This document shows, one piece after another, positions 33,505 through 44,236 of a stretch of 64,000 nt of DNA (positions within the stretch are counted from its first letter, which is position 1; every line of letters begins with the position of its first letter). A model generated the notes under the pieces. That model was not told where the DNA came from. It was given only the letters and a program-made list of their open reading frames with translations, and searched no databases. The DNA comes from Bradyrhizobiaceae bacterium Ga0074131 (GTDB taxonomy: Bacteria > Pseudomonadota > Alphaproteobacteria > Rhizobiales > Xanthobacteraceae), in assembly GCA_001464035.1 (NCBI GenBank), contig LNEC01000018.1:24488-88487 (forward strand), given 5' to 3'. A program made the position numbers and the translations under genes.

Positions 33505-34626
33505 GTGACAGTCTCGGCTGAGGATCGACTTCAGGCCCGCAACGATCTGGCATGGGCGATATCGGTCGGCGGTATCGGCGTCGTCACATTCGCAGCCCTG
33601 TTGCTGTTCACGTGGCATTTCGCAGCCGCGCTGTTTCTGATCTTCGCCGGCATGCTGCTCGGGGTCGCGCTCAACGCCCTGACCCATATGCTCGGCCACG
33701 CCGTCAGGCTGCCGCATGCGCTGCGGCTGACCCTCGTCTGCCTGGTGCTGGCGGGCATGCTGTCGGGCGTGGTCTTCCTCGGCGGCGCCACCATCGCCAA
33801 ACAGGCCACCGTGCTCAGCGATACGATCAAGTCGCAGCTGGTCAACGTCAAAGCCTTCCTGGAGAGGAACGGCATCGATACCAGTTATCTCGAGCTCGGC
33901 AATCTCGGCGCGCCGGCGGCTTCGCCTAGCCTGGAAGCGCCGGCAATGCCGGCCGCGCCGGTCCCGCACAATCTTCCGAGCGCCGGCGCCATCGCCTCCG
34001 GCGGCGGCGCCATCGTGAGCCAGACGTTGAAAGTGCTGCTCGGCACCGTCAGCGCCGTCGGGAATTTCTTCATCGTGCTGTTTCTCGGACTGGCGTTCGC
34101 GGCGCAGCCCGCCGTTTATCGGACAGGGCTGTTGTTCATGGCGCCGGCGCGGCATCGTGTCCGCGCGACCGTGATCGTCGATCGCATCGGCGAGACGCTT
34201 GAGCGCTGGCTGATCGCGCAGATCGTCACCATGCTCGCGGTGTTCTTCGTGACCTGGATCGGCCTGACCATCATCGGCATCCAGAGCGCATTCATTCTCG
34301 GTATCCAGGCCGGATTGCTGGCCTTTATTCCGACCATCGGCGCGCTGATCGGCGGCTTGATCGTGGTGCTCGCGAGCCTTGCCTCGGGATGGATCGCGGG
34401 GGCCAGTGCGTTCGTGCTGTTCATGGGTGTCCACGCGCTGGAAAGCTATGTCCTCACACCCATCATCCAGCGTCACGCGCTGGACATTCCTCCCGCCACG
34501 CTGTTTGCCTTCCAGATCCTGCTTGGCATCGTGTTTGGCATCTGGGGCCTCGCGCTGGCGCTGCCGCTGATGGCGATTGCGAAAGTCGTGATCGATCACT
34601 TCAAGGCTGAGGAAAATCTCGCCTGA
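33505..34626 (+). CDS. AI-2E family transporter
   Basis: 373 aa multi-TM; GIQAGLLAFIPTIGALIGG, ESYVLTPIIQRHALDIPPA. Confidence 0.9.
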   Translation: MTVSAEDRLQARNDLAWAISVGGIGVVTFAALLLFTWHFAAALFLIFAGMLLGVALNALTHMLGHAVRLPHALRLTLVCLVLAGMLSGVVFLGGATIAKQATVLSDTIKSQLVNVKAFLERNGIDTSYLELGNLGAPAASPSLEAPAMPAAPVPHNLPSAGAIASGGGAIVSQTLKVLLGTVSAVGNFFIVLFLGLAFAAQPAVYRTGLLFMAPARHRVRATVIVDRIGETLERWLIAQIVTMLAVFFVTWIGLTIIGIQSAFILGIQAGLLAFIPTIGALIGGLIVVLASLASGWIAGASAFVLFMGVHALESYVLTPIIQRHALDIPPATLFAFQILLGIVFGIWGLALALPLMAIAKVVIDHFKAEENLA

Positions 34627-34658
34627 CGCGGTCGCGGCCCCGCGCGGTGCTGCCGCGC

Positions 34659-34961
34659 TCACGCCGCCGAGGTCAGCACCGTCCGGGTATGCTCGACCTC
34701 GGGCGGCGAGGCGAAGTATTGCCCGACCAGCCCGCGCCATTCCGTGAAATTCTCCGAGCCGCGGAAATCGACGGTGTGGTTCTCCAGGGTTTCCCATTTG
34801 ACCATCAGGCGATAACGCTGCGGCTTCTCGATCGAGCGATGCAGTTCGAATCCGTGAAAGCCCCTGGAGCGGCCGAAGGCTGCGCGGGCCTTGGCCACCG
34901 CCGCCTCAAAATCCGTCTCGGAGCCGGGCTTGATGTCGATCTGCGCGATTTCGGTGATCAT
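34659..34961 (-). CDS. antibiotic biosynthesis monooxygenase family protein
   Basis: ITEIAQIDIKPGSETDFEAAVAKA...GFELHRSIEKPQRYRLMVKWETLENHTVDFRGS. Confidence 0.85.
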   Translation of the reverse strand: MITEIAQIDIKPGSETDFEAAVAKARAAFGRSRGFHGFELHRSIEKPQRYRLMVKWETLENHTVDFRGSENFTEWRGLVGQYFASPPEVEHTRTVLTSAA

Positions 34962-35064
34962 CTGGTGGCGGCCTTTCGCTGGGAATTCATGTCTCTAGCC
35001 CAGCCGCTTGCAAAGAAAAAGGGCGCCTTGCGGCGCGCCGGCCGGTCTTGTCGTCGCGCCAAGC

Positions 35065-35310
35065 CTAGCTGAACAGCAGCACCGTGCCGGCGGCCATCAG
35101 CGCGCAGCCGGCGAACATCAGAAGCGGCCAGCGGCTGCGCGGGGCGGCGTAACGGCCCTGCGCGCGTCGCTGCAGGATCAGCGCTGTCTCGTACTCGTCC
35201 GACGTGGAGAAAATGCAGGCGAACCCGCCGCGCGCCGATGCGGCTGCGGCTTCGAGCGACATCAGGGCGGCGTCGGCGCTATGGCTCGGACCTCTGTTCA
35301 TGGCCGGCAT
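35065..35310 (-). CDS. hypothetical small membrane protein
   Basis: 81 aa, C-terminal hydrophobic LLMFAGCALMAAGTVLLF. Confidence 0.5.
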   Translation of the reverse strand: MPAMNRGPSHSADAALMSLEAAAASARGGFACIFSTSDEYETALILQRRAQGRYAAPRSRWPLLMFAGCALMAAGTVLLFS

Positions 35311-35350
35311 GATATCGATGGAATGGTAAATGCCAGGTTACCGCCCACGC

Positions 35351-36577
35351 TTACGCAAGACTTGGAATACCCGGCTGCTGCCGCGGTTGGCGCGCGATGC
35401 CCGCGGTCTTGCGCCGCCAGTTTTCCAGCGACAGCGGCAACTCTTCCGCCGCCTCGACGCGATTGCGGCCGCCGCGCTTGGCCTGGTAGAGCGCGGTATC
35501 GGCCGCGGCCAGCAACACCTCGAGCTCGGTGCCGGCGGGCCCGCCTGCCACGCCGATGCTGACGGTGGTGTCGATCGGTCCGCCCTCATCGACGATTCCG
35601 GAATCGGCAAATGCCTCGCGGACGCGTTCGGCGGCGATGACGCCCTCTTCCAGCGAACAGGGCAGCAATGCGGCGAACTCCTCGCCCCCGATTCGTCCCG
35701 ACAGGTCGGTGATGCGCAGCCCATTGACCACGACGGCGGCGAACAGCTTGAGGATCTCGTCGCCCGCCGGATGGCCGAAGCGGTCATTGATCGACTTGAA
35801 ATGATCGATGTCGAAGATCATCGCGGTGACCGGGCGGCCGGCGTTGGCCTCGCGATCGATCACCCGCGCGCACGCCTCGGCGAAGCCGCGGCGGTTCAAC
35901 ATGCCGGTCAAGGGGTCCATCGACGCCGCCGTCTTGTGCGCGGTCACCGCGCGCTCCGACACCAGCATGAAGATCACGAACACGGTGCCGACCGCGTAGA
36001 GCACGAGTTCAATGGAGAAGATCGTCACCCAGATGCTGCCGGAGAACGCGGCATCGCGCGGATGCAGGAGATCGCCGAGCAGGATCGGCAGCATCAGCGC
36101 GAAACCGTGCGACAGCGGCACCACGATCGCCGGCCAGCGCTTTTGCAGCGTCCTGCGCCGCTCCGACCACAATTCGGCAGCCGTCAGCGCGGCGTACACC
36201 GCGACGATGCCGGCGCCGATCGTCATGCGCAGGGCGGAGGCTTCCGGCGCCAGCGTCGCGACGGCCGCGATCCAGACGATCGCGCCCAGCACCAGCCCCG
36301 GCCAATTCGGCTTGCGGCCGTGGAACACGCGCGAGGCGTTCCAGACCATGCCGCAGGCGACCAGGCCGACGGCGTTGAGCGCCAGCGAAAGCCCTTCGCC
36401 GAGCGTGTTGGCGGCGAGCGTCCACAATGCGACCGATGCTGCGCCGAGCAGATAGGCGGTGCCCCACCATTTCAACGCCGGGATGTTCTCCCGCTTGCCG
36501 AAGAACAGCAGCATGGCGCCCAGCATGGCCGCGACCATGGTGGCGACGAGATAAAGCGTGGAGGGATCGAGCGACAT
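35351..36577 (-). CDS. GGDEF diguanylate cyclase with N-terminal membrane domain
   Basis: AMIFDIDHFKSINDRFGHPAGDEILKLFA, GRIGGEEFAALLP. Confidence 0.93.
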   Translation of the reverse strand: MSLDPSTLYLVATMVAAMLGAMLLFFGKRENIPALKWWGTAYLLGAASVALWTLAANTLGEGLSLALNAVGLVACGMVWNASRVFHGRKPNWPGLVLGAIVWIAAVATLAPEASALRMTIGAGIVAVYAALTAAELWSERRRTLQKRWPAIVVPLSHGFALMLPILLGDLLHPRDAAFSGSIWVTIFSIELVLYAVGTVFVIFMLVSERAVTAHKTAASMDPLTGMLNRRGFAEACARVIDREANAGRPVTAMIFDIDHFKSINDRFGHPAGDEILKLFAAVVVNGLRITDLSGRIGGEEFAALLPCSLEEGVIAAERVREAFADSGIVDEGGPIDTTVSIGVAGGPAGTELEVLLAAADTALYQAKRGGRNRVEAAEELPLSLENWRRKTAGIARQPRQQPGIPSLA

Positions 36578-36738
36578 GGTCCACCGGAAGCTTGTGATGC
36601 GGGGGCAGCCGGCACGCCGGAAACGAAGAGCGCGCCGTCACCAGCCCGGACGATACGACCGCCGGTCTTGGAAATTCGTTCGCGCGCATATGAAAGTTTT
36701 CAGGAAAAACAGCGTCAACTGCTCGGCAAATGCACAGC

Positions 36739-36765
36739 AAAAAAGGGCGCCCGAAGGCGCCCTTT
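36739..36765 (-). terminator. rho-independent terminator of rplM-rpsI
   Basis: Minus: AAAGGGCGCC-TTC-GGGCGCCCTTTTTT. Confidence 0.85.
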
Positions 36766-36801
36766 CGCGATCCTGCAGCATTCGCTGCAAATTAGAAGCA
36801 A

Positions 36802-37278
36802 TCAGCGCTTCGAGAACTGGAACGACTTGCGGGCCTTGGCGCGGCCGTACTTCTTGCGCTCGACCACGCGGGAGTCGCGGGTCAGGAAGCCGCCCTTCTT
36901 CAAGACGCCGCGCAGATCCGGCTCGAAATAGGTCAGCGCCTTCGAAATGCCGTGACGAACGGCGCCGGCCTGGCCCGACAGGCCGCCACCGGCGACGGTG
37001 CAGATCACGTCGTACTGGCCCGCGCGGGCGGCGGCGACCAGCGGCTGCTGGATCATCATCCGCAGCACCGGCCGGGCGAAATAGACTTCGACCTCGCGGG
37101 TGTTGACGATGACCTTGCCGGCGCCGGGCTTGATCCAGACGCGGGCCACTGCGTCCTTGCGCTTGCCGGTGGCATAGGCGCGGCCCTGCTTGTCGACCTT
37201 CTTGACGTATTTCGGGGCTTCCGGCGTGGCCGGCTTCAGCGCCGACAACTGGTCGAGAGACTGCATGGTGTCGGACAT
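36802..37278 (-). CDS. rpsI: 30S ribosomal protein S9
   Basis: [25 protein letters not shown] ... [27 protein letters not shown]. Confidence 0.98.
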   Translation of the reverse strand: MSDTMQSLDQLSALKPATPEAPKYVKKVDKQGRAYATGKRKDAVARVWIKPGAGKVIVNTREVEVYFARPVLRMMIQQPLVAAARAGQYDVICTVAGGGLSGQAGAVRHGISKALTYFEPDLRGVLKKGGFLTRDSRVVERKKYGRAKARKSFQFSKR

Positions 37279-37279
37279 C

Positions 37280-37744
37280 TTATGCGGCCCTCATGTTCTT
37301 GCGGTTCATCGAAGCGATATCGAGCGGCTCGGGCTGCTGGGCTTCATGCGGATGCTCAGCTCCGGGGTAGACGCGCAAATTACCCATCTGCACCCGGCCG
37401 AGCGGGCCGCGCGGGATCATGCGCTCGATAGCCTTCTCGACCACGCGCTCGGGGAAACGACCCTCGAGGATCGACTTGGCGGTGCGTTCCTTGATGCCGC
37501 CGATGAAGCCGGTGTGATTGTAATAGACCTTGTTGTCGCGCTTGCGACCGGTCAGCACGACATGCGCCGCGTTGATGATGATGACGTGGTCGCCGCAATC
37601 GACATGCGGCGTGTAGATCGGGAGGTGCTTGCCGCGAAGGCGCATCGCGACCAGGGAAGCGAGCCGGCCGACGACCAGACCCTTGGCGTCGATCAGCACC
37701 CACTTCTTCGTGACCTCGGCGGGCTTGGCCGAAAACGTTTTCAT
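37280..37744 (-). CDS. rplM: 50S ribosomal protein L13
   Basis: [28 protein letters not shown]...[11 protein letters not shown]. Confidence 0.98.
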   Translation of the reverse strand: MKTFSAKPAEVTKKWVLIDAKGLVVGRLASLVAMRLRGKHLPIYTPHVDCGDHVIIINAAHVVLTGRKRDNKVYYNHTGFIGGIKERTAKSILEGRFPERVVEKAIERMIPRGPLGRVQMGNLRVYPGAEHPHEAQQPEPLDIASMNRKNMRAA

Positions 37745-37898
37745 GAGAGGAAATCCGTGAAAGGGGACATCCGGCGCATCGGCGCCGAACTGCGCGGTTT
37801 CTAGATCGCTGCACCGCGCTCGTCAACGTCAAATGAGCTAAATTACATACGTAAATACAATAGCTTACAAATATGGTGCTATACTACCCTACAAAACA

Positions 37899-38327
37899 CT
37901 AAGCAGTTGGAATGGAATAGGTCGATGTCACGTGGGCAATCGGGTCCGGTGACGTTCCCGACAGCAGCTTGACCTCGCCGACCGCCAGCCGCTTGCCCAG
38001 CTTCAACAGCTTGGCCTCCGCGAGGATATCCTGGCCGGCCTGACCCTTGCGCAGAAAATTGATGTTGAGGTTGGTCGTCACAGCGAGGCCGATCGGGCCG
38101 ATCGCCGACAGCAGCACCACATACATGGCGCAATCGGCCAGCGCCATCAGCGTCGGCCCCGAAACCGTGCCGCCGGGACGAAGCATGCGGTCGCTGTAAC
38201 GCTGCCGCAGCAGGCAGGTTGTTCCGTCGGCGCTTTCGATGGTGGTGTCGCCGCTGCCGAAGGACTGCGGGAATTCGACACGAAGGAACTCCTCCAGCTC
38301 AGCCACGCTCATTTTCACGGTTGCCAT
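37899..38327 (-). CDS. PaaI family thioesterase
   Basis: MLRPGGTVSGPTLMALADCAMYVVLLSAIG hotdog motif. Confidence 0.88.
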   Translation of the reverse strand: MATVKMSVAELEEFLRVEFPQSFGSGDTTIESADGTTCLLRQRYSDRMLRPGGTVSGPTLMALADCAMYVVLLSAIGPIGLAVTTNLNINFLRKGQAGQDILAEAKLLKLGKRLAVGEVKLLSGTSPDPIAHVTSTYSIPTA

Positions 38328-38443
38328 GTCGCTCCTGCCAACTCGTTCCTGCATTCGTTCCGATCCAACTCTTTCCTGGCCTCGCCTCGCTTCGCGAGGC
38401 TTGTTACAATAAGGTGACGCACCTGCCCTAGTGGAAACTTCCG

Positions 38444-39268
38444 ATGCCTGCCCAAACCGCCCGAGCCGCCACGCCGCCATCCCCTGTCCTGCTGCGGGAG
38501 GCGCTTGGCAGCATCGCGGTGCTCACGCTCAACCGTTCCGCGGCCCGCAACAGCCTGTCGGAAGGCCTGATCGCCGAACTGCATGGGGCGCTGCGGGAAA
38601 TCCGCGACGACCAGCGCGTGCGCGCGGTGGTGATCGCGGCCAACGGCCCCGCCTTCTCCGCCGGCCACGACATGAAGGAACTCACCGCCCGCCGCGGCGA
38701 CGCCGATCGCGGCCGCGCCTATTTTGCGACCATCATGAACGCCTGCAGCGCCATGATGCAGGCGATCGTGCAGTTGCCCAAGCCGGTGGTCGCCGCCGTG
38801 CAAGGCGTCGCCACCGCGGCCGGATGCCAGCTCGTGGCGAGCTGCGATCTCGCCGTGGCGTCGGAGGCCGCGACCTTTGCCACGCCCGGCGTCGATATCG
38901 GGCTGTTCTGTTCGACGCCGATGGTGGCGCTGTCGCGCAACGTCCCGCGCAAACAGGCGATGGAAATGCTGCTCACCGGCGAGCCGATCACCGCGGCGAC
39001 GGCGCGGGACATCGGTCTCGTCAACCGCGTCGTGGCCGCCGGTACCGAACGTGACGCCGCGATCGCGCTGGCGCAGAAGGTTGCGCTGAAATCCGCCTAC
39101 ACCATCAAGCTCGGCAAGGAAGCGTTCTACCGCCAGGCCGAAATGAACCTCGCCGACGCCTACCGCTATGCCGCGGAGGTGATGACCGAGAACATGATGG
39201 CCCGCGACGCCGAGGAAGGCATCGGCGCCTTCATCGAGAAGCGCGCACCGAACTGGCAGGATAAGTAA
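38444..39268 (+). CDS. enoyl-CoA hydratase/isomerase
   Basis: AFSAGHDMKEL, VQGVATAAGCQLVASCDLAVASEAATFATPGVDIGL. Confidence 0.93.
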   Translation: MPAQTARAATPPSPVLLREALGSIAVLTLNRSAARNSLSEGLIAELHGALREIRDDQRVRAVVIAANGPAFSAGHDMKELTARRGDADRGRAYFATIMNACSAMMQAIVQLPKPVVAAVQGVATAAGCQLVASCDLAVASEAATFATPGVDIGLFCSTPMVALSRNVPRKQAMEMLLTGEPITAATARDIGLVNRVVAAGTERDAAIALAQKVALKSAYTIKLGKEAFYRQAEMNLADAYRYAAEVMTENMMARDAEEGIGAFIEKRAPNWQDK

Positions 39269-39269
39269 C

Positions 39270-39349
39270 CGTCATTGCGAGGGCAGCGAAGCAATCCATT
39301 GACGCGACGCGAAGGAAGAATGGATTGTTTCGCTGCGCTCGCAATGACG
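39270..39349. repeat. dispersed imperfect palindrome (CGTCATTGCGAG...CTCGCAATGACG)
   Basis: Inverted arms with internal GCAATCCATT/AATGGATTG; similar elements at 56827, 59533. Confidence 0.85.
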
Positions 39350-39368
39350 ACTGAAATGGCTGCTTGAA

Positions 39369-39953
39369 ATGAACCATGACGCCTACCCCGACAGCTACAT
39401 CCGCGAGATCCTCAACGGCGTGAAATCGATCGCGATGGTGGGCGCGTCGCCGGTCAATGTGCGGCCGAGCTATTTCGCGTTCAAGTATCTGGCGCAGCGC
39501 GGCTACGACATGATCCCGGTCAATCCCGGTCATGTCGGCAAGAACCTGCTCGACAAACCCTTCGTCGCCTCGCTCGCGGATATCGGCCGCCCCGTCGACA
39601 TGATCGATATCTTCCGCAATTCGAGCCACATCATGCCGGTGGTCGAGGAGGCGCTGCGGCTCGATCCGCCTCCAAAGGTGATCTGGATGCAGCTCGGCGC
39701 CCGCGACGAGGCCGCGGCGGCCCGGGCGGAAGCCGCCGGTCTCAAGGTGGTGATGAACCGCTGCCCGAAGATCGAGTATGGCCGGCTGTCCTCGGAGATT
39801 TCCTGGATGGGCGTCAATTCGCGCACCTTGAGCTCGAAGCGCGCGCCGGTGCCGACCCAGGGCATGCGGCTGTCGCTCAATCGAACGAGTGTCGGCGGCG
39901 GCGAGACCGCTGCCTCCGATCGGGCCGCGAAAAACAGGAACGACGCGACGTGA
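39369..39953 (+). CDS. CoA-binding domain protein
   Basis: SIAMVGASPVNVRPSYFAFKYLAQRGYDMIPVNPGHVG, VIWMQLGARDEAAAARAEAAGLKVVMNRCPKIEY. Confidence 0.88.
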   Translation: MNHDAYPDSYIREILNGVKSIAMVGASPVNVRPSYFAFKYLAQRGYDMIPVNPGHVGKNLLDKPFVASLADIGRPVDMIDIFRNSSHIMPVVEEALRLDPPPKVIWMQLGARDEAAAARAEAAGLKVVMNRCPKIEYGRLSSEISWMGVNSRTLSSKRAPVPTQGMRLSLNRTSVGGGETAASDRAAKNRNDAT

Positions 39954-40107
39954 TGCCGACGCGAAACAACTGCGTCGAAGACAGCGCTCTCCGAATCACG
40001 TGCATTCCGAGCACCTGACAGACTGCCGATCCGCCTTGACGGCAGAAGCCTCCGCCATCAGCATGCCGCGCGATTTCAGAACAGCCCCAGAAAGCAGGAC
40101 GCCCAGA

Positions 40108-41388
40108 ATGAACGATCGTCTTCCCGGTTTCGCCACCCTCGCCGTGCATGCCGGCGCGCAGCCCGATCCCACCACCGGCGCCCGGGTGACGCCGATCTAC
40201 CAGACCACGTCGTTTGTCTTCAACGATTCCGACCATGCCGCCTCGCTGTTCGGCCTGCAGGCGTTCGGCAACATCTATACCCGCATCACCAACCCGACCA
40301 CGGCGGTGCTGGAAGAGCGCGTCGCCGCCCTCGAAGGCGGCACCGCGGCGGTGGCGGTTGCCTCCGGGCACGCTGCGCAGGTGGTGGTGCTGCAGCAGCT
40401 GCTGATGCCGGGCGACGAGTTCATCGCCGCGCGAAAACTCTATGGCGGCTCGATCAACCAGTTCACCCACGCCTTCAAGAGTTTCGGCTGGAACGTGGTG
40501 TGGGCCGACCCGGACGATATCGGCAGCTTCGAGCGCGCCGTCACCCCGCGCACCAGGGCGATCTTCATCGAATCGATCGCCAATCCCGCGGGCTCCATCA
40601 CCGACATCGAGGCGATCGCGGCGGTCGCCGGCAAGGCCGGCGTGCCCCTGATCGTCGACAACACGCTGGCGACGCCCTATCTGATCCGCCCGATCGACCA
40701 CGGCGCCGACATCGTCGTGCATTCGCTGACAAAGTTCCTTGGCGGCCACGGCAATTCGCTCGGCGGAATCATCGTCGATGCCGGCACCTTCGACTGGTCC
40801 AGAGATAACAAGTATCCCATGTTGAGCGAGCCGCGCCCGGAATATCACGGCGTCAAGATCCAGGAGACCTTCGGCAATTTTGCCTTTGCGATCGCCTGCC
40901 GCGTGCTTGGTTTGCGCGATCTCGGCCCGGCGATCTCGCCATTCAATTCGTTTCTGATTCTCACGGGTATCGAGACCTTGCCGCTGCGCATGGCGAAGCA
41001 CTGCGACAACGCCAAGGCGATCGCGGAGTTCCTCTCGGGTCATGCGGCGGTGGCTGCGGTGAACTACTCCGGCCTGGCGGGCAACCCGTACAACAACCTC
41101 GCCCGCAAATACGCGCCGAAGGGCGCCGGCGCGGTGTTCACCTTCAGCCTGAAGGGCGGCTACGAGGCCGGCGTCAGCCTGGTGTCGAATCTGAAACTGT
41201 TCTCGCACCTCGCCAATGTCGGCGACACCCGCTCCCTGGTGATTCACCCGGCCTCGACCACCCACAGCCAGCTCGACGATGCCGCCAAGGCCAGGTCGGG
41301 CGCCGCCCCCGACGTGGTGCGGCTGTCGATCGGCATCGAGGACAAGGAAGATCTGATCGCCGATCTCGAGCAGGCGCTGGAGGGGTAA
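40108..41388 (+). CDS. O-acetylhomoserine aminocarboxypropyltransferase (Cys/Met metabolism PLP enzyme)
   Basis: TPIYQTTSFVFNDSDHAASLFGLQAFGNIYTRITNPTTAVLEERVAALEGG, VHSLTKFLGGHGNSLGG. Confidence 0.93.
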   Translation: MNDRLPGFATLAVHAGAQPDPTTGARVTPIYQTTSFVFNDSDHAASLFGLQAFGNIYTRITNPTTAVLEERVAALEGGTAAVAVASGHAAQVVVLQQLLMPGDEFIAARKLYGGSINQFTHAFKSFGWNVVWADPDDIGSFERAVTPRTRAIFIESIANPAGSITDIEAIAAVAGKAGVPLIVDNTLATPYLIRPIDHGADIVVHSLTKFLGGHGNSLGGIIVDAGTFDWSRDNKYPMLSEPRPEYHGVKIQETFGNFAFAIACRVLGLRDLGPAISPFNSFLILTGIETLPLRMAKHCDNAKAIAEFLSGHAAVAAVNYSGLAGNPYNNLARKYAPKGAGAVFTFSLKGGYEAGVSLVSNLKLFSHLANVGDTRSLVIHPASTTHSQLDDAAKARSGAAPDVVRLSIGIEDKEDLIADLEQALEG

Positions 41389-41462
41389 GCGTTTTCGCAT
41401 TCCGGAGCGAGGCGTGGCAATCGAACGACATCGAGGATGTGGCCGCGCTTGCGCAGATTGCG

Positions 41463-41557
41463 TAGGGTGGGCAAAGGCGCGCTTGCGCCGTGCCCACCAT
41501 CCTAACTCGCGTTGAAATGGTGCGCACGGCGCGAAGAGTGCGCCTTTGCCCACCCTA
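41463..41557. repeat. dispersed palindrome
   Basis: Exact 18-bp arms TAGGGTGGGCAAAGGCGC ... GCGCCTTTGCCCACCCTA. Confidence 0.85.
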
Positions 41558-41597
41558 TGATATTCCGTCTGCGGCTATTGCCAGAGGCCGGTCCGGT

Positions 41598-42683
41598 TCA
41601 GCCCGACGTGACCGGCACACCCATCTTCCGCTGCGCCGGCTCCGGCCGCGTCGCCAGTCGCTCGACCTGAGAAATCGCCAGCGTCAGCACCACCATCGCC
41701 ACGGCCTGGTGCGCCAAAGCGAGATCGATCGGCACCTGATGCAGCAGCGTGAAGACACCCAGCACCACCTGTAACGCGATGGCCGCCGCCAGCCACACCG
41801 CACCCTGGACCACGGCACTCCCCGCCCGCGAGCGAACGGCGTCGATCGCATGCAGGATCGCCAGAGCAATCAGCACGTAGGCGGCCATCCGATGCTCGAA
41901 CTGCACCATCAGCGCGTTCTCGAACAGGTTACGCCACCACGGCTCTTCGAAGAAAAGCCGCGCCGCCGAGGGAATGAATGCGCCGTCGATTTCGGGCCAG
42001 GTGTTGTAGACCCGGCCCGCGCGCAGGCCCGCGACCAGCGCGCCAAAATAGAGCTGCACGAAGGTCATCGCCAGCAGCGCGACGCTGGTGATCCGCAACC
42101 GCGCCGAGACCATGACCGGCGGCCGGTCCGCCAGCCGCCGCAGCGTCCACACCACACCCGCAAAGATGACGAGCGCCAGCACCAGATGGGTGGCGAGACG
42201 ATATTGCGACACCTCGGTCCGCTGCGTCAGGCCCGAGGCCACCATCCACCAGCCGACCGCGCCCTGGAGCGCGCCGAGGCCGAAGATCAGCCACAGCCGC
42301 CGCTTCAGCTCCGTGCTCAAGGCGCCGCGCCACAGGAAGAAGAGAAACGGCAACAGATAGGCCACGCCGATGACGCGCCCCAGCAGCCGGTGGCCCCATT
42401 CCCACCAGAAGATGGTCTTGAACTGGTCGAGCGACATGCCCGCATTGAGCTCGCGGTATTGCGGGATGGTCTTGTAGGCCTCGAAGGCCGCAATCCATTG
42501 CGCCTCGCCGAGCGGCGGGAGCGTGCCGGTGACCGGCTTCCACTCGACGATCGACAGCCCTGACTCGGTCAGCCGCGTGGCGCCGCCGACCAGCACCATG
42601 ATCGCGATCAGCGCGGCAATCGAGAGCAGCCACCACCTCACGGCGCGGCTATATGGTGCTTGCGTTGCGGAACTGGCGGACAT
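41598..42683 (-). CDS. ctaA: heme A synthase (COX15/CtaA)
   Basis: [55 protein letters not shown]. Confidence 0.93.
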   Translation of the reverse strand: MSASSATQAPYSRAVRWWLLSIAALIAIMVLVGGATRLTESGLSIVEWKPVTGTLPPLGEAQWIAAFEAYKTIPQYRELNAGMSLDQFKTIFWWEWGHRLLGRVIGVAYLLPFLFFLWRGALSTELKRRLWLIFGLGALQGAVGWWMVASGLTQRTEVSQYRLATHLVLALVIFAGVVWTLRRLADRPPVMVSARLRITSVALLAMTFVQLYFGALVAGLRAGRVYNTWPEIDGAFIPSAARLFFEEPWWRNLFENALMVQFEHRMAAYVLIALAILHAIDAVRSRAGSAVVQGAVWLAAAIALQVVLGVFTLLHQVPIDLALAHQAVAMVVLTLAISQVERLATRPEPAQRKMGVPVTSG

Positions 42684-42777
42684 CGACACTGCGCTTGAAT
42701 GAATCGGCGCGACCCTTATAGTCCGCCCCTTCCGGCACGCAACCCGCGCATCGGCAAGGAAGCTGCACATTCCCGTC

Positions 42778-42984
42778 ATGACCATCCGCACCCGCAAATT
42801 CGTCGGAACCCTCGCCCTGCTCGCCCTCGTGGTGGTGTGGTCGCTGTTGGGAATGACGCTGGCGCAGACGCCGTGGCTGGCGAGCTCCGGCCTGCTGCAG
42901 GCGGCCTTCTATGTCGTGGCCGGCATCGGATGGGTGCTGCCGGCGATGCCGATCATCAGCTGGATGTCGAGGCCGGATATCTAG
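42778..42984 (+). CDS. DUF2842-like small membrane protein
   Basis: 68 aa, two [22 protein letters not shown]. Confidence 0.75.
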   Translation: MTIRTRKFVGTLALLALVVVWSLLGMTLAQTPWLASSGLLQAAFYVVAGIGWVLPAMPIISWMSRPDI

Positions 42985-43053
42985 GGCGTTTTAGCTTTGA
43001 ACTTCGGCGCGGGGCGAGGTGGACCGAGCGTCCGCGCGGGACAACTGAAACCA

Positions 43054-44106
43054 TCATCTCGACGCCCTGCGCGTCGGCGCCACCGGCGCGAAGGCGGCGC
43101 CCGACAGCAGCACGCGCATGACGCGCAGCGACCGCTGCCGGCCGTCCCAGGCAAGGCGCGGCAGCGCGTGCAGATTGGTGCGGTCCTCGGCGTGAACGAC
43201 GCCCGCCAGCGCCGATGCCGCACTGACAAAACCGGCCTCCTCGGCCATCTGGACATGCTTGCGCGCGAAGGCGGCGCGGTCGCCGAACGGATAGGCGAAA
43301 TGCCTGATGTCGCGGTGGAACGCGGTTTGCGCGACCGCCTTCCCCATCATCATCTCGCGTTGCGCGTCGGCGTCCTTCAGGTTGGACAGCGCGGGATAGT
43401 TGACCGTTGCAGTGCCGATCGTCACCCGGCGATCGGCCGCAAGCTTCGCCAGGTCGTCCCAGTCCATCGTGGCCTCGCGCGACAGTGCCGCGAGGTCGAC
43501 GCAATATCGCCCGCAAAGATCGTTGATCGCGGTCGACAGGTCCGGCGGCGCGAGCGTGCGCATCCAATCCGAAAGGAGCGCGTAGAGCCGATATTTTTCG
43601 GCGCCGGCGGCGACGTCGAAGTGCCGCTCGCGGCGATCCATCACCAGGCTGATCCTGCTCTCCCGCGCGATGATTGCTTCCAGCGCGAGCCACCAGGCCT
43701 CGCCGACGCGGTCCGGGAACGCGGTCGGCAGGTAAACCGTGAACGGCACGGCGTGCCGCGACAGCACCGGATAGGCCGACGCGATGATGTCCTTGTAGCC
43801 GCCGTCGAAGGTCAGGCAGACGAACCGCCTTGGCACGGGGGATACGACCGCGCGATGGCAAACTTCGTCCAATGAGACGATGTCGAACTTCCAGCGCTTC
43901 AATGCCCGGATCGTGCGGTCGAGAAATCCTGGCGTGACTTCGTGCGACCGTAGCGGCCGAAAGCCGCCAGCGCGCCGCGGCCGCACCCGTTCGAAACGCA
44001 AGACCACGCCGGCGCCGCCGGTCGCCCGCCCGCTCAGCCATGGCTGGCCGGTGAACCAGGCCAGTTCCAGCCGCAGCCTGGTCAGCAATCGGTTTTCGGA
44101 TGACAA
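43054..44106 (-). CDS. polysaccharide deacetylase family protein
   Basis: FVCLTFDGGYKDIIASAYPVLSRHAVPFTVYLPTAFPD, HFAYPFGDRAAF. Confidence 0.88.
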   Translation of the reverse strand: MSSENRLLTRLRLELAWFTGQPWLSGRATGGAGVVLRFERVRPRRAGGFRPLRSHEVTPGFLDRTIRALKRWKFDIVSLDEVCHRAVVSPVPRRFVCLTFDGGYKDIIASAYPVLSRHAVPFTVYLPTAFPDRVGEAWWLALEAIIARESRISLVMDRRERHFDVAAGAEKYRLYALLSDWMRTLAPPDLSTAINDLCGRYCVDLAALSREATMDWDDLAKLAADRRVTIGTATVNYPALSNLKDADAQREMMMGKAVAQTAFHRDIRHFAYPFGDRAAFARKHVQMAEEAGFVSAASALAGVVHAEDRTNLHALPRLAWDGRQRSLRVMRVLLSGAAFAPVAPTRRASR

Positions 44107-44236
44107 ATTTGCGTTCCCGGATGCGGCGGATCCCGCCCGACGCGGGCCGCATTGTCCTTACTCTTTGTTGACATTTCTTTGCAAAGGTCGGCCCAAGCTG
44201 AAAAATGTAAATAATCTCCTACAAACGGGTTTTGTG

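Noticed and set aside
39877-41553. 558-aa minus-strand ORF opposite the O-acetylhomoserine sulfhydrylase
   Set aside because: Antisense shadow with no domain signature.
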